A stretch of 64,000 nucleotides of DNA from Brachionus plicatilis (GCA_010279815.1 QEOQ01000519.1:957902-1021901), one strand, 5' to 3'. Positions 21,485-34,600 are shown, counted from the first letter of the stretch. The notes: a model not told the origin generated them from the sequence alone. Program-made: numbers and translations.

Positions 21485-24400
21485 TTAGACGCTGGTATTT
21501 TTCTGACTATTTAAGTTGAAATCATCAGTTCGAGCTTGAGCCTGAGTCGGAAATAACTCATTGTATTGAGGTGGCTTGTCTTCCAAATTTCCATTCTGGT
21601 AAACATTATTCAAAGGTATGCTGGTCGAGTTCTGCTCATCCAAATTTCGGTATATTGAACGATTTCGATCTAAAAAAAAAAATTATTTTTCTAATAATAC
21701 TATATTGACGTTGCAGTTTTTTTTCAATTTTTTATGTTTCAAAAATTTTTGGATTTTTTTATATTTAAGCAAAAATAAATGGAAAAAAATTTAAAGCCAT
21801 GGATAAAAATGCTTTTGTAATTTTTCAAAAAAAATTATTTAAGATTCTTTTTATTTTAATAATTAATGTTATTATTTTTCTAAACTTTGTTTAACGTAGT
21901 ATGAAAATTATGGAAAATCTATCAAAAGTTAGATCTAATTGGAATTTAAGATAAAATTAAAGCTTTTAATGGTGTCGAAAATTTTTTTAAATAAGTTATT
22001 AAAGTGTTTTTTAATACTGTAAATTTTAATATATTTAATTAGTAAAATTTAGATAATTTATTTTTGAAAAAATTCAATTTCTATTCGATTCCTTTTTTAA
22101 ATTTTTTTTAATTAATTTTTTAAAGTTTTAAAAATATGAAAACAAAAAGTTTAGTGAAAGTGAAAAACAGCTCAAAATCTTTGACAAGTCTAAATTTTGA
22201 AATATTATTTCAAAGGTTGTTTTTTTCGCAAAATCATCCATACACTCTTAGAAGCTTGACTTTATGACTTTTAAACAACTGTGCAAAGACTTTCTTTGAA
22301 CGAGGATGAGTACATTTCAAAAAAACAAAAAGAATAGTTTGCGTATTTAACATGAACGAAGTAGAATGGATTCAATAAAAAATGAATAAGTCAATTTTTG
22401 CTAGATACTTTAATCTGGCTACTTTTTTATTTCCTATCAATTAAAATGAACTTTTGAACAAGTCTATCCAAAAAATAAATTTTATACCTATCTATTAGAT
22501 TTTGATAAAACGTGTCGAATGACTCATTTTGGTGCTTCTAGTGTGAAAAAGGAAAAATTTTTCAAAAATAATTAGTTGTTATTAAAATTAACTTTTTTTC
22601 AAAATTACTTTTATTTTTTTGTAATAAAATCTGATAATTTGTTTAGGATATTTCTTAATTATAAATATAAGTGTAAACAACTTCGGCAGATTTTATTAAG
22701 ATTAATTTTTGATTTAAAAAAGAAAAGAAATAAAAAATCTTGAATAATTATTTTTTAAAATTACTAAAAAGCCGCATTCTTTCAATTTCTAAGCGTTTTT
22801 TAGTATAATTGGGTTATGTCTAAGTTACAGTGGTGATTTCATTTAAGTGTTTTACGAAAAATTACGTAAATTTTCAAGATTTTGAGATAATTTTGGTAAA
22901 ATTTAGTAAAATTAAAAACGGCCAATTCAAAATTCAAAATCTTGTAATCAAAGTTTTTTTTTTCTAAAAATCGAAAATTTAAGAAAGCTTTTTTTATAAC
23001 AATTTAAAAATAACTATTTTTTTGACCAATTTATGAAAAAAAAAAACTGTCTTAAATTTTCGATTTTTGGAAAAAAAGACTTTGATTACAAGATTTTAAA
23101 TTTTGAATTGGCCGTTTTTAATTTTACCAAATTTTACCAAAATTATCTCAAAACCCTGAAAATTTACATAATTTTTCGTAAAATACTTCTTTTTCACTTT
23201 CCGGATTTTACGTTAATTTACGTAAAATGTGGTAAAATTTGGTTAATTTACGGCATTTTACGTGATTTTTCGTAAAATACTGTTATCAAATTACCACTGT
23301 ACATACACCCATCAAGATTGCGAAAAAACAACACCGGGTGTCACCAAAATTTTTATAAAAGTGAAATTTTTTTTTGATTTCCTACAATTGCGTCAAAATA
23401 TTTAAAATAAATCAGCGTTGTTTAAAAGGGCAAAGTAAAATTTTTGATCAAATTTCATTTTTCAAATTTGATCAGAACATTTATAAATGCGTAATTAAAT
23501 TTCATCGCAGATTTTTATTTTTTTATAACATTTCAAAGCTTTACTTTAAAATTTTTGAGAAAGGATTGTAAAAATAGAACAGCGGTTATCTTCCCATGGG
23601 AAACGTGTCAGGACTCGCGAGTCAAGGGGACTATAAATAATGACGTCGAAAGACGGAAGTAGCGTGTATAAAAAAACTCTGTTATAAGCAGCAATGCTTC
23701 CGCAATCTAACCAAATATAACTTGGGATGTTCTACAAGAGGTTAGACTTGTCGCAGAAAAACTATTCTACTACTACTACTACTACTACTATTACTACTAA
23801 TTTGTAAAAAATGCATTGAAATTTAATTGCGCATTTAAAATGCTTTGATCAGATTTGAAAAATGAAATTTGATCAAAAATTTTACTTTGCCTTTAAAAGT
23901 CCCAAATTAAAGTCCAAGTTCGGACTTTTAAATTTTTTCTTTTAAAAAGTCCGAGCCAAAGACTTTTAGTTTAAAAAAAAAGTCCGAGCAACATGAATTT
24001 TTTGTCGTTCCAGATAGTTTTTGTGGCGGCCTAGTTAAAGTCAAAGTCTATATTTGGACTGGAGGCTTAAAACTTTAAAACAACTCTGAAATAAATCTAA
24101 ATTTACGTTAAATTTTAATAAAATAATTAATTAATTAATTAATACAATTAATAAATCCTAATTTTGCCTTTATAAATAAAGCATAATACAATTAACATAT
24201 GAAATACCTTGTCGCGGCGATAAAGTAACTGTGCCTGTGTCCCTTGGTGGCCGATTTCTTGAACCTTGAAATGTTTGAGTGTAAAAAAAATTTCTCTCTG
24301 GTCACATAAAATTACCATGCGTGAGATAAATGGCATTTTCTCTCCACTTCTTGCATATTTCATTTCCAAAATAAGTGAACAAAATTAGCATGAGAAGAAT

Positions 24401-24934
24401 AAAAAGGACTCCAATGGTGGCCGGAAAGGCGGTCGTGCCTCTGATTGAGTAAAGCTTGTGCTCAAGATCGTCCTCATTGTAAACAGAGTCAGCATAGTGT
24501 TCTATGCGAGTGAGGTTGATCATTTTTTTGTACGACGATTTTCTCAGCCAGCAGTTGCATTCAAAAATGAATCTGTTCTGCATGGGGTCGATGACTTCGA
24601 CTTTTTTCAAGAACCAGTCATTAAAAAAGGAAAAAGAATACTGCTTTCCGACAATGATTGAAGTCAACTTTCCTATTTTGCGTCCGCCCAAATTTTTGAG
24701 CGGATACACGTCCACACTATTGGCTTCCAATTGGAACCGATTTGATTGTATGTTTATGATGGGAGAGTTTCCCTCGTCGCCTAGCAATTCAACATAGACT
24801 TTGGAGTCGGTTCCGGCCCACAGTTTGTTGCCCGTGTAGAAATAAATGTACCATTGGTGGTCGGCAATTGACTCTCGGAGAGGTTCAGCAAGGGCTGAGC
24901 CGAACAAAACAAGAAAGTAGAAAAAATTTGTCAT
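21485..24934 (-). CDS. Signal-peptide PLAT-domain single-pass membrane protein with PPxY tail
   Basis: Three exons on the minus strand, 24934-24316, 24264-24208 and 21669-21485, all join in phase 1 and encode about 286 residues. Residues 1-16 are a signal peptide (FFYFLVLFGSALA). Residues ~25-140 are a PLAT/LH2 beta-sandwich: WYIYFYTGNKLWAGTDSKVY, an FNDWFLKKVEV strand pair and a closing FIFECNCWL. A membrane helix follows (~170-190, GVLFILLMLILFTYF). The cytoplasmic tail is polar and carries PPQYNEL, a PPxY motif that in other proteins recruits WW domains of NEDD4-type ligases. PLAT domains bind lipids or proteins; no catalytic domain is present and I cannot name an orthologue. The last intron (~2.5 kb) hosts several nested transposons. 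The first ATG lies 361 bp from the divergent golgin-45 ATG, suggesting a shared promoter. Confidence 0.75.
22828..23299. mobile_element. Foldback MITE, CAGTG...CACTG ends, TA target
   Basis: The ends CAGTGGTGATTTC and AAATTACCACTG are flanked by TA on both sides, as in Tc1/mariner-type elements. Arms of more than 150 bp pair with each other (for example AAACGGCCAATTCAAAATTC against its complement) and contain ACGTAA motifs. Noncoding; located in the last intron of the PLAT gene. A fragment with the same CAGTGGTAATTTGATC end is at 32298. Confidence 0.85.
23429..23891. mobile_element. hAT-like MITE (GGCAAAG family) nested in another hAT MITE
   Basis: The ends GGCAAAGTAAAATTTTTGAT and ATCAAAAATTTTACTTTGCC are inverted. 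The 8-bp duplication TTTAAAAG is perfect (23421-23428 and 23892-23899) and comes from the outer element's terminal sequence. A short retroelement is inserted inside it at about 23576-23797. A related complete copy is at 56383-56610. Confidence 0.88.
23576..23797 (+). mobile_element. Short retroelement (SINE or LINE 3' end) with (CTA)n tail
   Basis: A ~200-bp, relatively GC-rich, noncoding segment contains the palindromes TTCCCATGGGAA and GACTCGCGAGTC and a TCTAACC/GGTTAGA stem. It ends in a run of CTA/TAC triplets. It is bracketed by TTGTAAAAAT-like sequence on both sides (about 23568 and 23802), a probable target duplication. It resembles the tails of the LINE remnants at 1321 and 7240, but no reverse-transcriptase sequence is included. 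Confidence 0.65.
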
Positions 24935-25295
24935 TCATGAATTTTTGAGACGCTGAAAAGGCTATCGTTGTTTTGTTTACGCGATTACATAAAAAAATAC
25001 TGATAGAAAAAAATTTTGCATTCTAGATGAAGTGCAGTAATTTATTATAATGTATGCAGATTTGGCTCAACATGTACGCCCAAAGCAATCATAACAAAAA
25101 GCCGTGTATGGTAAACAAACATTAGAAAATCGATTAATCTTATTTTTCAAAACAAATCCATAAAACCAATAATTTGACTTGGAAATTTTCCAGTTTTCCA
25201 CTTTTATTATTTGGTCATTTGTTAAATTAATTATGTAACATATTTGATTGCTAATTTGAAATTTAAATGAACAAGAATTTTTAATTTCACTTAAA

Positions 25296-28200
25296 ATGTC
25301 AGCATCATCATCAAATGAGATAATTCCATGGGAGCCTTACAAAGCCGCGGTTAACACCAAAAAAAAATTCAAAATGAAAGACTTGCAGCCAGGAGACCTG
25401 ATCAAATACAAAACAGACACTGACTTGGACGAATTTAACAGAAAAAGACCCGGCCATCAATTTGATGATTTTGATTTTAAGTCAATTGAGAGTCCATCTT
25501 TTCAGCAAAGCATGGACAGTGTTTTATCCAAGCACGATTTTAAAAGATCGCTGAGCACAAATTTAGCCAAACATTTTAGCCAAGATGGCAAAGAGGGTCC
25601 AAATTTTATTGACGCCAGATTCTATACTGACACCAATTTCATGAAGCTAGCTAATCAACTTAAAAAAAAGTCAATGACAAAAATTGAAAATAAGCCAGTG
25701 AACATTGTTGGTCCAATGATTGACAAAAAAATTACAGACCCTTTCAAAGCTGACCTGGACTCGAGCAGAATTTGGAAAAACCAATGTGAAAACTACCAAT
25801 CGAGAATCGATTATTTGGAAGAGCAAATCAAGGGTATTAATGAACAGCTGCAGGTCCAGACTGAGGTAAATGCTGAGCTGAAAAAATTGCTAGTAGCTGC
25901 TATTGGTGGTGAAGATATGCAGTATAAAATAGAACGTTTGGTCAGTGATAAACAGCGGTTTGAAATCGAGCTCAAAAGTAAAACCAACTTTATAGATAAA
26001 TTAGAGGAAGAGGTTGAACAAGTTTCCATTCAGTGTGACTTGTGGAGGAGTAAATTTCTGGCATCAAAATTGTTAGCTGAGGAAAATTCAACTTGGTAAA
26101 CTTTTTTTTTGTTGAGTTATTAAACAATGAAATATGTCCTGAAAAAAACTTTATTTTCAATTAACACTAAAACTTTTCAAATTATATTAATTTAGTATTT
26201 GAGGATGTAGGACAATTTGAAAAAAATCTCACAAAATTTTTTTTTGGACATTTTCTTGTAGATCTTGATGAACTGATTCGGAATATGTAAAAAATTTATT
26301 TAAATGATTATTAGTATAGGAATTATCTATTAAAAATTCAAAGATTCAAATGCTTTGGAATGACATGTCTTGACCATTTTTCAAGTAAGACACTTAAAAT
26401 TTTCTCCAAAAATTAAATGAGGAATTTGAAAATTTTTTTTTTCTGAACTTTTTGTTATTTTAGTCAAAATCAATGAATATTACTAAAAAGAGACATGTTC
26501 TCTTTTAGGGCCTTAGGGCTCGAAAGGGGAGGAGATCAAAATATAGAAAGACGAAATATAGAATTTTCGCCAAAATATAGAATAGAACTATATGTAGAAA
26601 AAATTATAAATGCTGAGTCTTGGCATCGCCAGATTCAATTAGACACTAGAAAACATTTAACTGTTCCGAAAGTTGTAGAATTATTCAGGAGAGAGCAAAA
26701 TAAAGTAGAATATTGAAGCATTTTTAGAAGGTTTAGATAATAATTTACTAATTGATAAAGAAAAAAATTGAAATAAAATTAATTAGACTATTTATTCATT
26801 GTATAATTTTGAATTCGATATCTTTTGTTTCTATATTTTTTTCTACATTTTTTCTTCCAGGTAAATTCGATATTTTTTTTCCGGGTAAATTCTATATTAT
26901 CCAATAAAAATTTTTTTTCTATATTTTGTCTTTCTATATTTTGCCACACTGTCGTCGAAAGCGCATTAGGTGAAAAATGCTGAATTACATTTTAATAAAA
27001 TCGAAAATTTTTTTTTTTAATAAAATTTTTTAAACAACACTTAAACAGACCAATAATTATTAAAAATAGCTTTCCGGTTTAAAAATAGAAAACAAGACAA
27101 TTTTCAGTGATATACAATAAAATTTAAAAAATTCTAAAATTTAATATTCATCTAGATAGATTGTTAAAAAATTATAGAATTTTTTCGTTTTATAATGGAA
27201 GAGAGTATGTTTTTATACCTAAGCGCCAAAGGCCTGCGTGAATCACAGTCTCAAAGCCATTTTAATATTTTTCCTGGTTTATTAAATTAGAGATTTTTTT
27301 CCAAAGTTTTTTGTTAAGATATAGATAAACATTCTACTTGAAAATGTATCTTTTAATAACAACATCCATCTACTTTTCCTTTCCTCGACTTTTCCTTTCT
27401 TCAACTCTTAGGAAAGGAAAGGAAAAAATGAGGAAAGGAAAAGTAACGAAAAGAAAAAGCTGAGGAAAGGAAGAGTTGAGGAAGAGCCGAAGAAAAGAAA
27501 TGTTCAAGCTAGTTTTAAATTGTACTGTAATATTTATCAAAATTATTCTGTATTGAAAAAATAAGCTGAAACCTTGAAAAAATTGTCAACGAACATTACA
27601 ACAATTAAAAAAAACATATATGTTCTTGATCAGCCCATCGAATTGCACAAGAATATAGAAAAAAATAATTTACTTCATTATAACCTGTTTTAGAAGCTAA
27701 TAATTCTTAAAATCTTTAAGGCACTTTAAGGTGCAGGTATTCTTTTAAGATAAAAATATTCGAATTTTGATTCTTGCTTTCTTTCGATGTGAGTCTAAAA
27801 ACTTATACCAGTTGAAAGTCGTGGCTTTGACTTAAAAGAAACTTTGGGATTGAAATTTTTTAAAAAAATTTTTAATAAATCAATTAGAAATTTATTTTTT
27901 TTTGATTATTAAAGATTCAAAATTTTTCGACCGCGCATGTATGTATCAAAATTTAAAAAGGGAAAAATAAATAAAATATTTAGTTTTCGATAAAAAAAGA
28001 TATATTTTGATAGATTGATTAAAAGGATTTTGAAAGGATTTTATCAATTATTTAATTTTTTTATAAATGTTTAAGACAAGATTTTTATTTTTAGAAAGAA
28101 ATAAAAACGAATTTAAAAGCATCAGGTTTCAAAAATTTATTTTTAAAATGATTAATTAAGATAAAACAAAAAACTTGATTTACACGAAGGTTTGAGTTTT

Positions 28201-28889
28201 AGCAGCATATGAGTTTTGAGTAATTCAAGCTTGATGTTACTAATTATTATTTATCAGAATTTAAAGTCAAATTCTCAAAATAAAATAACATATTAAAATC
28301 GATTATGAAAAATTATAATCTTTTTATTTTTAGAAAAATCAAATTTTTTATGTCATTTTGTACTTAAATAATTTTCCAACTAAGGAAGTCATTTTTGTTG
28401 ATGCTAAATGCTCAAAAAGAAAAAACAATACAAAACCTACTTGAAGATAATGAAGTGCTCAATTTAAAATTAAACCAGACTCTGGATATTTTGTCCAAAA
28501 AGCAAAATCGTCATAACATGAACAATCTCCAAGCAGTAAATACAATTTTATCAAATTTGTTCAAATCAAACCCAAAATTAGGGTTAGATGCTATAAATTT
28601 AAACCATGGTAGTCAGATTCAAAAGAAAAAGTCAAAAACAATAAATGAAATTGGGGCCGAACAGGCTTTGGAACAGTTCGATTGGGTCAAAAAAGCAGTC
28701 ATATCAAATAATATCGAGTCCAATTCAGTTGACATGGTTGATAAGTTGGATAATTTAGAAATTTTGATCAAAAAAATCAAAGAAAATCGAAAGACTAAAT
28801 TCAGCAGGCTCTATCAGCCACAAGGTGCTGATTCAGAGTTGTTTTTGAACGTTTGCGTCAATTGTAAAGGCAGTGTTAAAATAATCTAA
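25296..28889 (+). CDS. BLZF1: Golgin-45 (BLZF1) homologue
   Basis: Golgin-45 is a Golgi-stack tether that partners GRASP55 and Rab2; function here is inferred from homology. Exon 1 (25296-26095) and exon 2 (28385-28889) join in phase 2 (TG then G, giving Trp) to encode about 434 residues, against about 400 in humans. The N-terminal ~160 residues are polar and low in structure. A coiled coil follows (about 165-266) with NAELKKLLVAAIGGED and QCDLWRSKFLASKLLAEE, which match the most conserved golgin-45 block. Exon 2 ends FLNVCVNCKGSVKII, corresponding to the family's terminal C-x-x-C ending. The intron (2,289 bp) contains a MITE and a polypurine hairpin. The gene is divergent from the PLAT gene. 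The assignment rests on recall of family motifs; exon phase agreement supports the joined model. Confidence 0.72.
26520..26960. mobile_element. MITE with AAAATATAGAAAGAC ends (in golgin-45 intron)
   Basis: ATCAAAATATAGAAAGACGA near 26537 is matched inversely by TGTCTTTCTATATTTTGCCA near 26925. AATATAGAA and TTCTATATT motifs recur inside both ends. The 73-codon frame at 26495-26716 lies within it and has no recognisable domain. Confidence 0.6.
27370..27500. repeat. Polypyrimidine-polypurine hairpin
   Basis: A CTTTTCCTTTCCTC-type pyrimidine strand (about 27374-27410) is followed by GAGGAAAGGAAAAG-type purine sequence to 27500, so the two halves can pair. It is low-complexity sequence in the golgin-45 intron. 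Confidence 0.7.
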
Positions 28890-30480
28890 AGTTTGTGAAG
28901 CCTACGACCTAAAAAATTTTTAATTTTACACTTGGTTTTGATTTTATCTAATTTCAACAATATTTGTTATCTTTGGGTCATGCTTTTTCAAAATTTATCT
29001 ATTTTAATCTCGATTTTTTGAGATAATTTTCGAATATAATGTTTCGAAGAAACAAAATTTGTATGAAAATTTTTAAAATTATTTATTTTTGAGAAAATTT
29101 TTTTAAAATAAATTTATTTTCAATTTAGATTTTTAGTTTATATCGTATTTCATTTATAAAATATGACTCTTTTCCTAAGAGTTTTCAAACAAACAATACA
29201 ATTTAATCATTTCAGAAATATCATTAACTTCAATCATTGACAAAATCATTTCCACTCATCAAGGTATAATAGCATAACAGATACTTGTTTTATTAAAAGT
29301 GTAATTTTATGAGAATTTATTTAATCTGTTTCTAGAATTAATTATTTCCAATGGATTCAAGATAGCTATTCTAGATATTTTTGGTCTGTATTAATACCTC
29401 TACTTTAGGTGATAAAAATTACAAAAATTTTTAAACTTAAAAATTTTAATTTTTCAGAATTTCTCTTGGTCATTTGTTTAAAACAACTTAAGTTTAAATT
29501 TTTTTTGAATTAAAGAAAGAAAAAATCGAAAAAAGATCTAAAATAAATTTTTTTATCCAGATAGGCATTTTGAAGTTGATGATCAATTCAAAGAGTTATC
29601 TTTAAATATTAAAACTAATCTTTAAATTTATTTAAATAATTTTAATATAACATGCGTTACATGTAATGTAGATTAAAGAAATAAAACATAGTTTTTATTT
29701 CAAAAATATTTATACGAAAAATCGATCGTTTCATTTTTAAAATAATTGAATATTTGAAATTCATTCATAAATTTAATTTTTTAATTTTGAATGCTTGGTA
29801 CAAATACCTTTAAATTAAAAAATTTCAAAATTAACTCTAGATAATATCAATTTGTAAATTTAAATTTTAAAAATTGATTTTATCAATGGGTTGAGAAAAT
29901 ATATTTTTTCAAATTATTTTATTTTTTAAATTTACATAACATGTAAAGCATGTTGCATTAAGATTATTTAAATAAATTCAAAGATTAATTATAATATTTA
30001 AAGATAAGCTCTTTGAATTGAAATGATATTTTGAATTGATCATCAGCCTCAAGAAGCCTCTAGATATTGTTAAAGATTGTGCTTAGCTATTACTTAAAGA
30101 TAAACAAATATTACAACATCCTAATTTTTTGTTGAATGTTTCTTGTCAGCTCGTTTAAAATTTTTTTCCTTCTTTTTTAATCTTATCCCAATTTTGTGAT
30201 TTTAAATGAAGTATGCTTTAATTTATTTAGCTTCAGCAAATTTATTTTATTATTGTGTCTATCCGTTTTAAGAAAAAAATGGAAATTGAGACCACTAGTA
30301 AATTTTTTATAGTAAACCTTAAGGTTTTTTTAATGTAAAATTGCTAATTAATTTTATTGAAAATTCTTAAAGCTTAATTTTTTAAATTTTAATCAATTAA
30401 TAATTAATAAAGTATTTTTTTAAATATTAATTTTTTGTAAAGTTAATAGCTTCTCTTACTAAAGTTTATCAATATCAGTT
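28890..30480. other. AT-rich intergenic sequence with an inverted pair
   Basis: No gene was found. A segment near 29570-29660 (TTTTGAAGTTGATGATCAAT, TTCAAAGAGTTATCTTTAAA) is matched inversely near 29960-30050, with ACATGTAA motifs between. The element spans about 29540-30070 and looks like a decayed MITE. Confidence 0.5.
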
Positions 30481-31340
30481 TAGTAGTTAAATCAAAAAAA
30501 TCGTTATTAATGTTACCAAGAAGGAGCTGTGCCAATCTTTTTGTTCTTTGGTATCATGTAAACAATTTTTCATTAAATTTTTTGTAAGACATAAATTTTC
30601 TCATGGTCACTGACTATTTTAAATATTTTGGTAATATCATCTGTAGTTTTATGATCTTCCAAGCTCATTCCATTCCAAGATATGAGTCATTGATGGTTTT
30701 ATTTATCTATTAGATGTTTGACTAGCTCAACTGCACTTCTTTGTCCTCTTTTCATTTTCATATACTTAAGGCATATTCAAGATGGGGTCTGAAAACCAAC
30801 AAGGTACAATTAATTTTATGGTTTTTGCAGATATTCTTTCAGTCTTTGATTTAAATTTTAATCAGTGAGTTTCTTGAAATTGCATTTTACTTGGTTTTTC
30901 GTCAGAAGATTTTCCCTTTTAATTCTGAATTATTTGGCTAATCGATATCAGTGCCCTGGTACATTTTTTAGATGTTTTGATTAACTTGTGAAATTGATAT
31001 CTTTACTTAGATAAATGATGATTTTACCCTTGAAAATTCTATATAATTCGCAGCATTCTCTTCTTTCATTTAGTAATTGAATATGACATTGTGAATTTTA
31101 GAACTCACAAAAAATAACAAAACTGAAAAAGCTTTTTTAACTAAAAGCTTTAAATTGTTCCGTAATTTGTTTCAGCTAAAACGCCTATATTCAGCCTATT
31201 TCCTAATAATTCTGGCTTCGTTTATTCCTCTTCTTGGTACACTTTACCTGGCATATATGATCCTTTTTTAGATGAGTGGACCATACAACAACTGCATATT
31301 CCATATTCGACATGACCAATACCAAAAAACAAAATAATAC
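30480..31340 (-). mobile_element. Strongly decayed LINE reverse-transcriptase remnant
   Basis: On the minus strand 31330-31200 encodes SNMEYAVVVWSTHLKKDH, the LEYA..VW..H motif of LINE reverse transcriptases. Further down come ERRECCELYRIFKG (like the RRGDLIQ.FKI segment) and DHKTTDDITKIFKIVSDHE. Many stops and frameshifts interrupt it. Confidence 0.6.
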
Positions 31341-31559
31341 TTTTTGTTCTGATTAAATGAATTTTTTAACATACATAGTGATTTTTTGGATTTTTATCCT
31401 TTCATATTGATTTTAGACCATTTTATCCATGGATTCTTTGTTTTTTATAATCATGCCCCTTTTTGTTTATTATGGTACTAATTTAATTATTAGACTTGTA
31501 TATACTTTGAAATTGTGATCCTTTTTAAGTATGTTGCCAATAATTAGAAAAAAAAATTA

Positions 31560-34500
31560 GTAATGAAGACGAAGTCTGAGCCAGAGTCCCAGTTTTGGCA
31601 TCGGGTTCGGATAAAAGGTTTAGTTAGGTGGTTTAAATCCAGCATGCTCAAGAACTTTTCAATTTATTAAAAAAATTTTACAGTAAAAGAAAGAAACAGT
31701 GTCAAAGCATTAATATATATCAAAAGTTAAATATATTAAATTTTTCAATTAAATTAATAGAATTTTTTCGAAATGCGAAATTTTTAATATTTTTCTGTAA
31801 GCTATTTCTATTTTTATTTTTTTCCACTCTTAAATTGCATTATGTTTTAAAAAAAGATGAAAAGCTGGGAATACCCCAGGAGCAAATGTTTAATTATTAT
31901 AAATATAAAAAAATCTTCTGCTAATCATTTTTTAGCGGCTGCTGTTTTTTTGGAAAGATTTTTTGCCAATAATTGTTAAATAGCACAATGATGGTTAAAA
32001 TATTATAGTATTATAAAAAAATGAAGCACTTTTAGGAAGCTAATTCCAAATTAGTAGTATTTATTTACTTAAAAAACTTAGAATTCAAACTTTAAAATTG
32101 TAAATTATTAATGTAATTCAATCTGAAGAAAAAAATTTGGAGTGATTTTAACATATAAAAAAAATATTTTAGAATATGAGCAAGTATATTTTCTATCTTT
32201 AAATTTTAAAACAGATCATCAAGTTTTTAGTTAACTGAATAATCAAAGGCTTATTTCCAAATACCTTTAAAAACCGATTTTGGACAAAAATCTAGTACAG
32301 TGGTAATTTGATCAGAGAGATGATTTAAATTTCAAAAATTAAATAGAAAATTTTAAATCTTGTCATTTTGAAAATTAAAAAAAAACAAACTCAAGTAATA
32401 TTGTTTGAATTTAAGCAGAATCATTCAAAAAATAAAATCAAAATCATAGTAAAAGTAAAAATCGAAGTCAATTTTTTTTTTTTTTTTTTAAATTTGAAAG
32501 TCCGGACTTTGACTTTGAAAAATAAAAGAGCCTGGACTTTGACTTTTTTTGGGACTTTTAAAAAACTCTGAATTTAAATAAGAACATATTTCTGATTTAT
32601 TTTTGAGTTCATTGTTCTGGTGAAATTTGAAGTTTAAACCAAACTCTTGTCCGACCCAAAGAAGTAAATAAAAAATTAAGGTGATTAACTCTAATTTAAA
32701 TCCAGGATTTTGAGGGTTTTTTTCTCTAAATGATGTTGTTTGTAATTAAAAATTGTGTTTTATATAATTTCATAAAATTTTATAAATATTATTCTGATTT
32801 TTTTCTTTTTTAAAAAACATAAATCAAAATTAACCAATTTTTCCATTTTTCACTTAAAAATACCTTAAAAATTATAAAAGATTTTACCAAATTTTGATTC
32901 TAAAAATCCAATAAATTCATTTAATAAAAATTTGAATTTTCAAAATTATTTCAAGATATTTTAGTATTTTTTTCCCAGCAAGAGTGATTTTTGAGATATT
33001 AAACATATTTTTCTTGTGTTAGCGGGTGATCAATGATTACATATACCCTTGGAGACTTAATATTAAGTAAATAATATTTTTTCTGTTTATTTGTAAATCA
33101 ATTTAGAGTTATTAAACTAGATATTAAAAATTTTGTTGAAACAGTATGTGATTTAAACCTAAGTTTTTTAAAGTATTTTTGAAGGCTTTTCTTTGGAGGA
33201 CTAATTTAACTCAGGAGTTTTTCGATAAATTTGTATGCGGCGTAAAGAACTATCTAAATTCTTAGTTAACACTTCACTAATTGTATCCTTGAATTAATTT
33301 TTTATCATATTTTAATTTAAAAATATTAAACATATTTATCAATGGCACCAAAAAAGAGAGTAAATCTAAAACGAATGAATGCATAAAGTACTTATTAAAA
33401 GGAAAAATATCAAACAGCCATATCCATAATTAAATCGTCATAAAAAAAATTTTGATTGTCATAAAAAAATAAAATGAAGTTCGCGGCAGGACCGTGGTTT
33501 AGGGATTCGGGTATGTTGTAGGTTAGAGAATTATTAGTTTTAATTAAAAAAAATTAATTTACTAAAATCTTTAATTTAATTATCCATACGACAATTTGAT
33601 TATTGATATATGCATCCATAATAAAGATTTGTCAGAAAACATTTAATTTTCCTTAAAATTGAAGTAAATTTAACTTGAATAAGATATTTTTCTATTTAAA
33701 ACAATTTTTTAAATACTTTAAATGATTTTTTCAAGCTTTTTGAATTAAATTTTCAAGTTTAGTGTAGATATCTTATTAATTATATTGTTGGCGATTAAAT
33801 CATGAAAAAAGGTGTTTCACTTGTTGTTTTTTACTACAATTTAAGTAAAATATTTTAAATTTACAAAAGTAAAAAATTCTAAATTTTCCAGATTTGACGT
33901 AAATTATTTTAAAAACAAAAATATCCAAAATATTTAAAAGCTTTGGAGTCTTTTGAGTAAGTTAATTATAAAATGTAAATTTAACGGACTCTTTTTGATT
34001 TACGTAATAATTAAGATATTCTTAAGAACTAAATTAAAAGAAACTTCTTAAGAAAAAAAAAAAAGAGATTATCTCTTTTAAAAAAAACATCTAAACACCT
34101 TAACCCTAAACCACTAAAGAAGCAAATAAAACACAAAGGCTCTCAAATTTTTGGAAATTTTTGTTTTTATAAATCTGATAAATTTATGATTTTTTGCTTA
34201 ATTTACAATATTCTACGTAAAATGATGAAAATTAAAAAAAAAGCGAAACATCACTCTAATAATTGATAGACAAATCAAGTAATTCTGAAATATTTAAATT
34301 GAGCGCGTTTTTGTTTTTAGAAAACAATAATGAAAGTTTGTCTTATATTTCTTTTGCTTTTTATGTCTTTTTGTATCTTCTTAAAGATCAGTCCAGTAAA
34401 TTTAAGTTGAGACCAGTGCATATTTTTTTAAAATTATTTAGTTTTCATTACTAATGCAAATGAAAACAAAAAAATTTCCCAAATAAAATTATTTATTTAT

Positions 34501-34600
34501 TTTCAAAAAAATTAACTCAAAAAAAGTTTTGAGTTTCTGGTTTCAATTTTCAAAGCTTGATTATTTTATTTTTTTTTTCAAAAATTATCTTCATATATTC
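31560..34600. other. Gene-poor AT-rich region with MITE fragments
   Basis: No convincing exon was found. At 32298 there is a CAGTGGTAATTTGATC end fragment of the CAGT/TA family. At 32490-32570 there is the right end of a CAGAG-type hAT MITE (GGACTTTGACTTT, then GGGACTTTTAAAAAACTCTG). The open frames at 32368-32571 and 34263-34454 look like chance frames. Confidence 0.45.

Larger units (their letters stand above)
23413..24088. mobile_element. hAT-like MITE (outer element of a three-level nest)
   Basis: It runs from CAGCGTTGTTTAAAAG at 23413 to AACAACTCTG at 24088 and is flanked by perfect 8-bp copies of AAATAAAT (23405-23412 and 24089-24096), the hAT target size. The interior, where not interrupted, carries AAAGTCC and GGACTTT inverted motifs. 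It is interrupted by 23429-23891. It lies in the large PLAT-gene intron. Confidence 0.88.

Noticed and set aside
27195..27290. 33-codon ORF beginning MEESMFLYLSAK
   Set aside because: Too short, inside the golgin-45 intron, no supporting splice or motif evidence.
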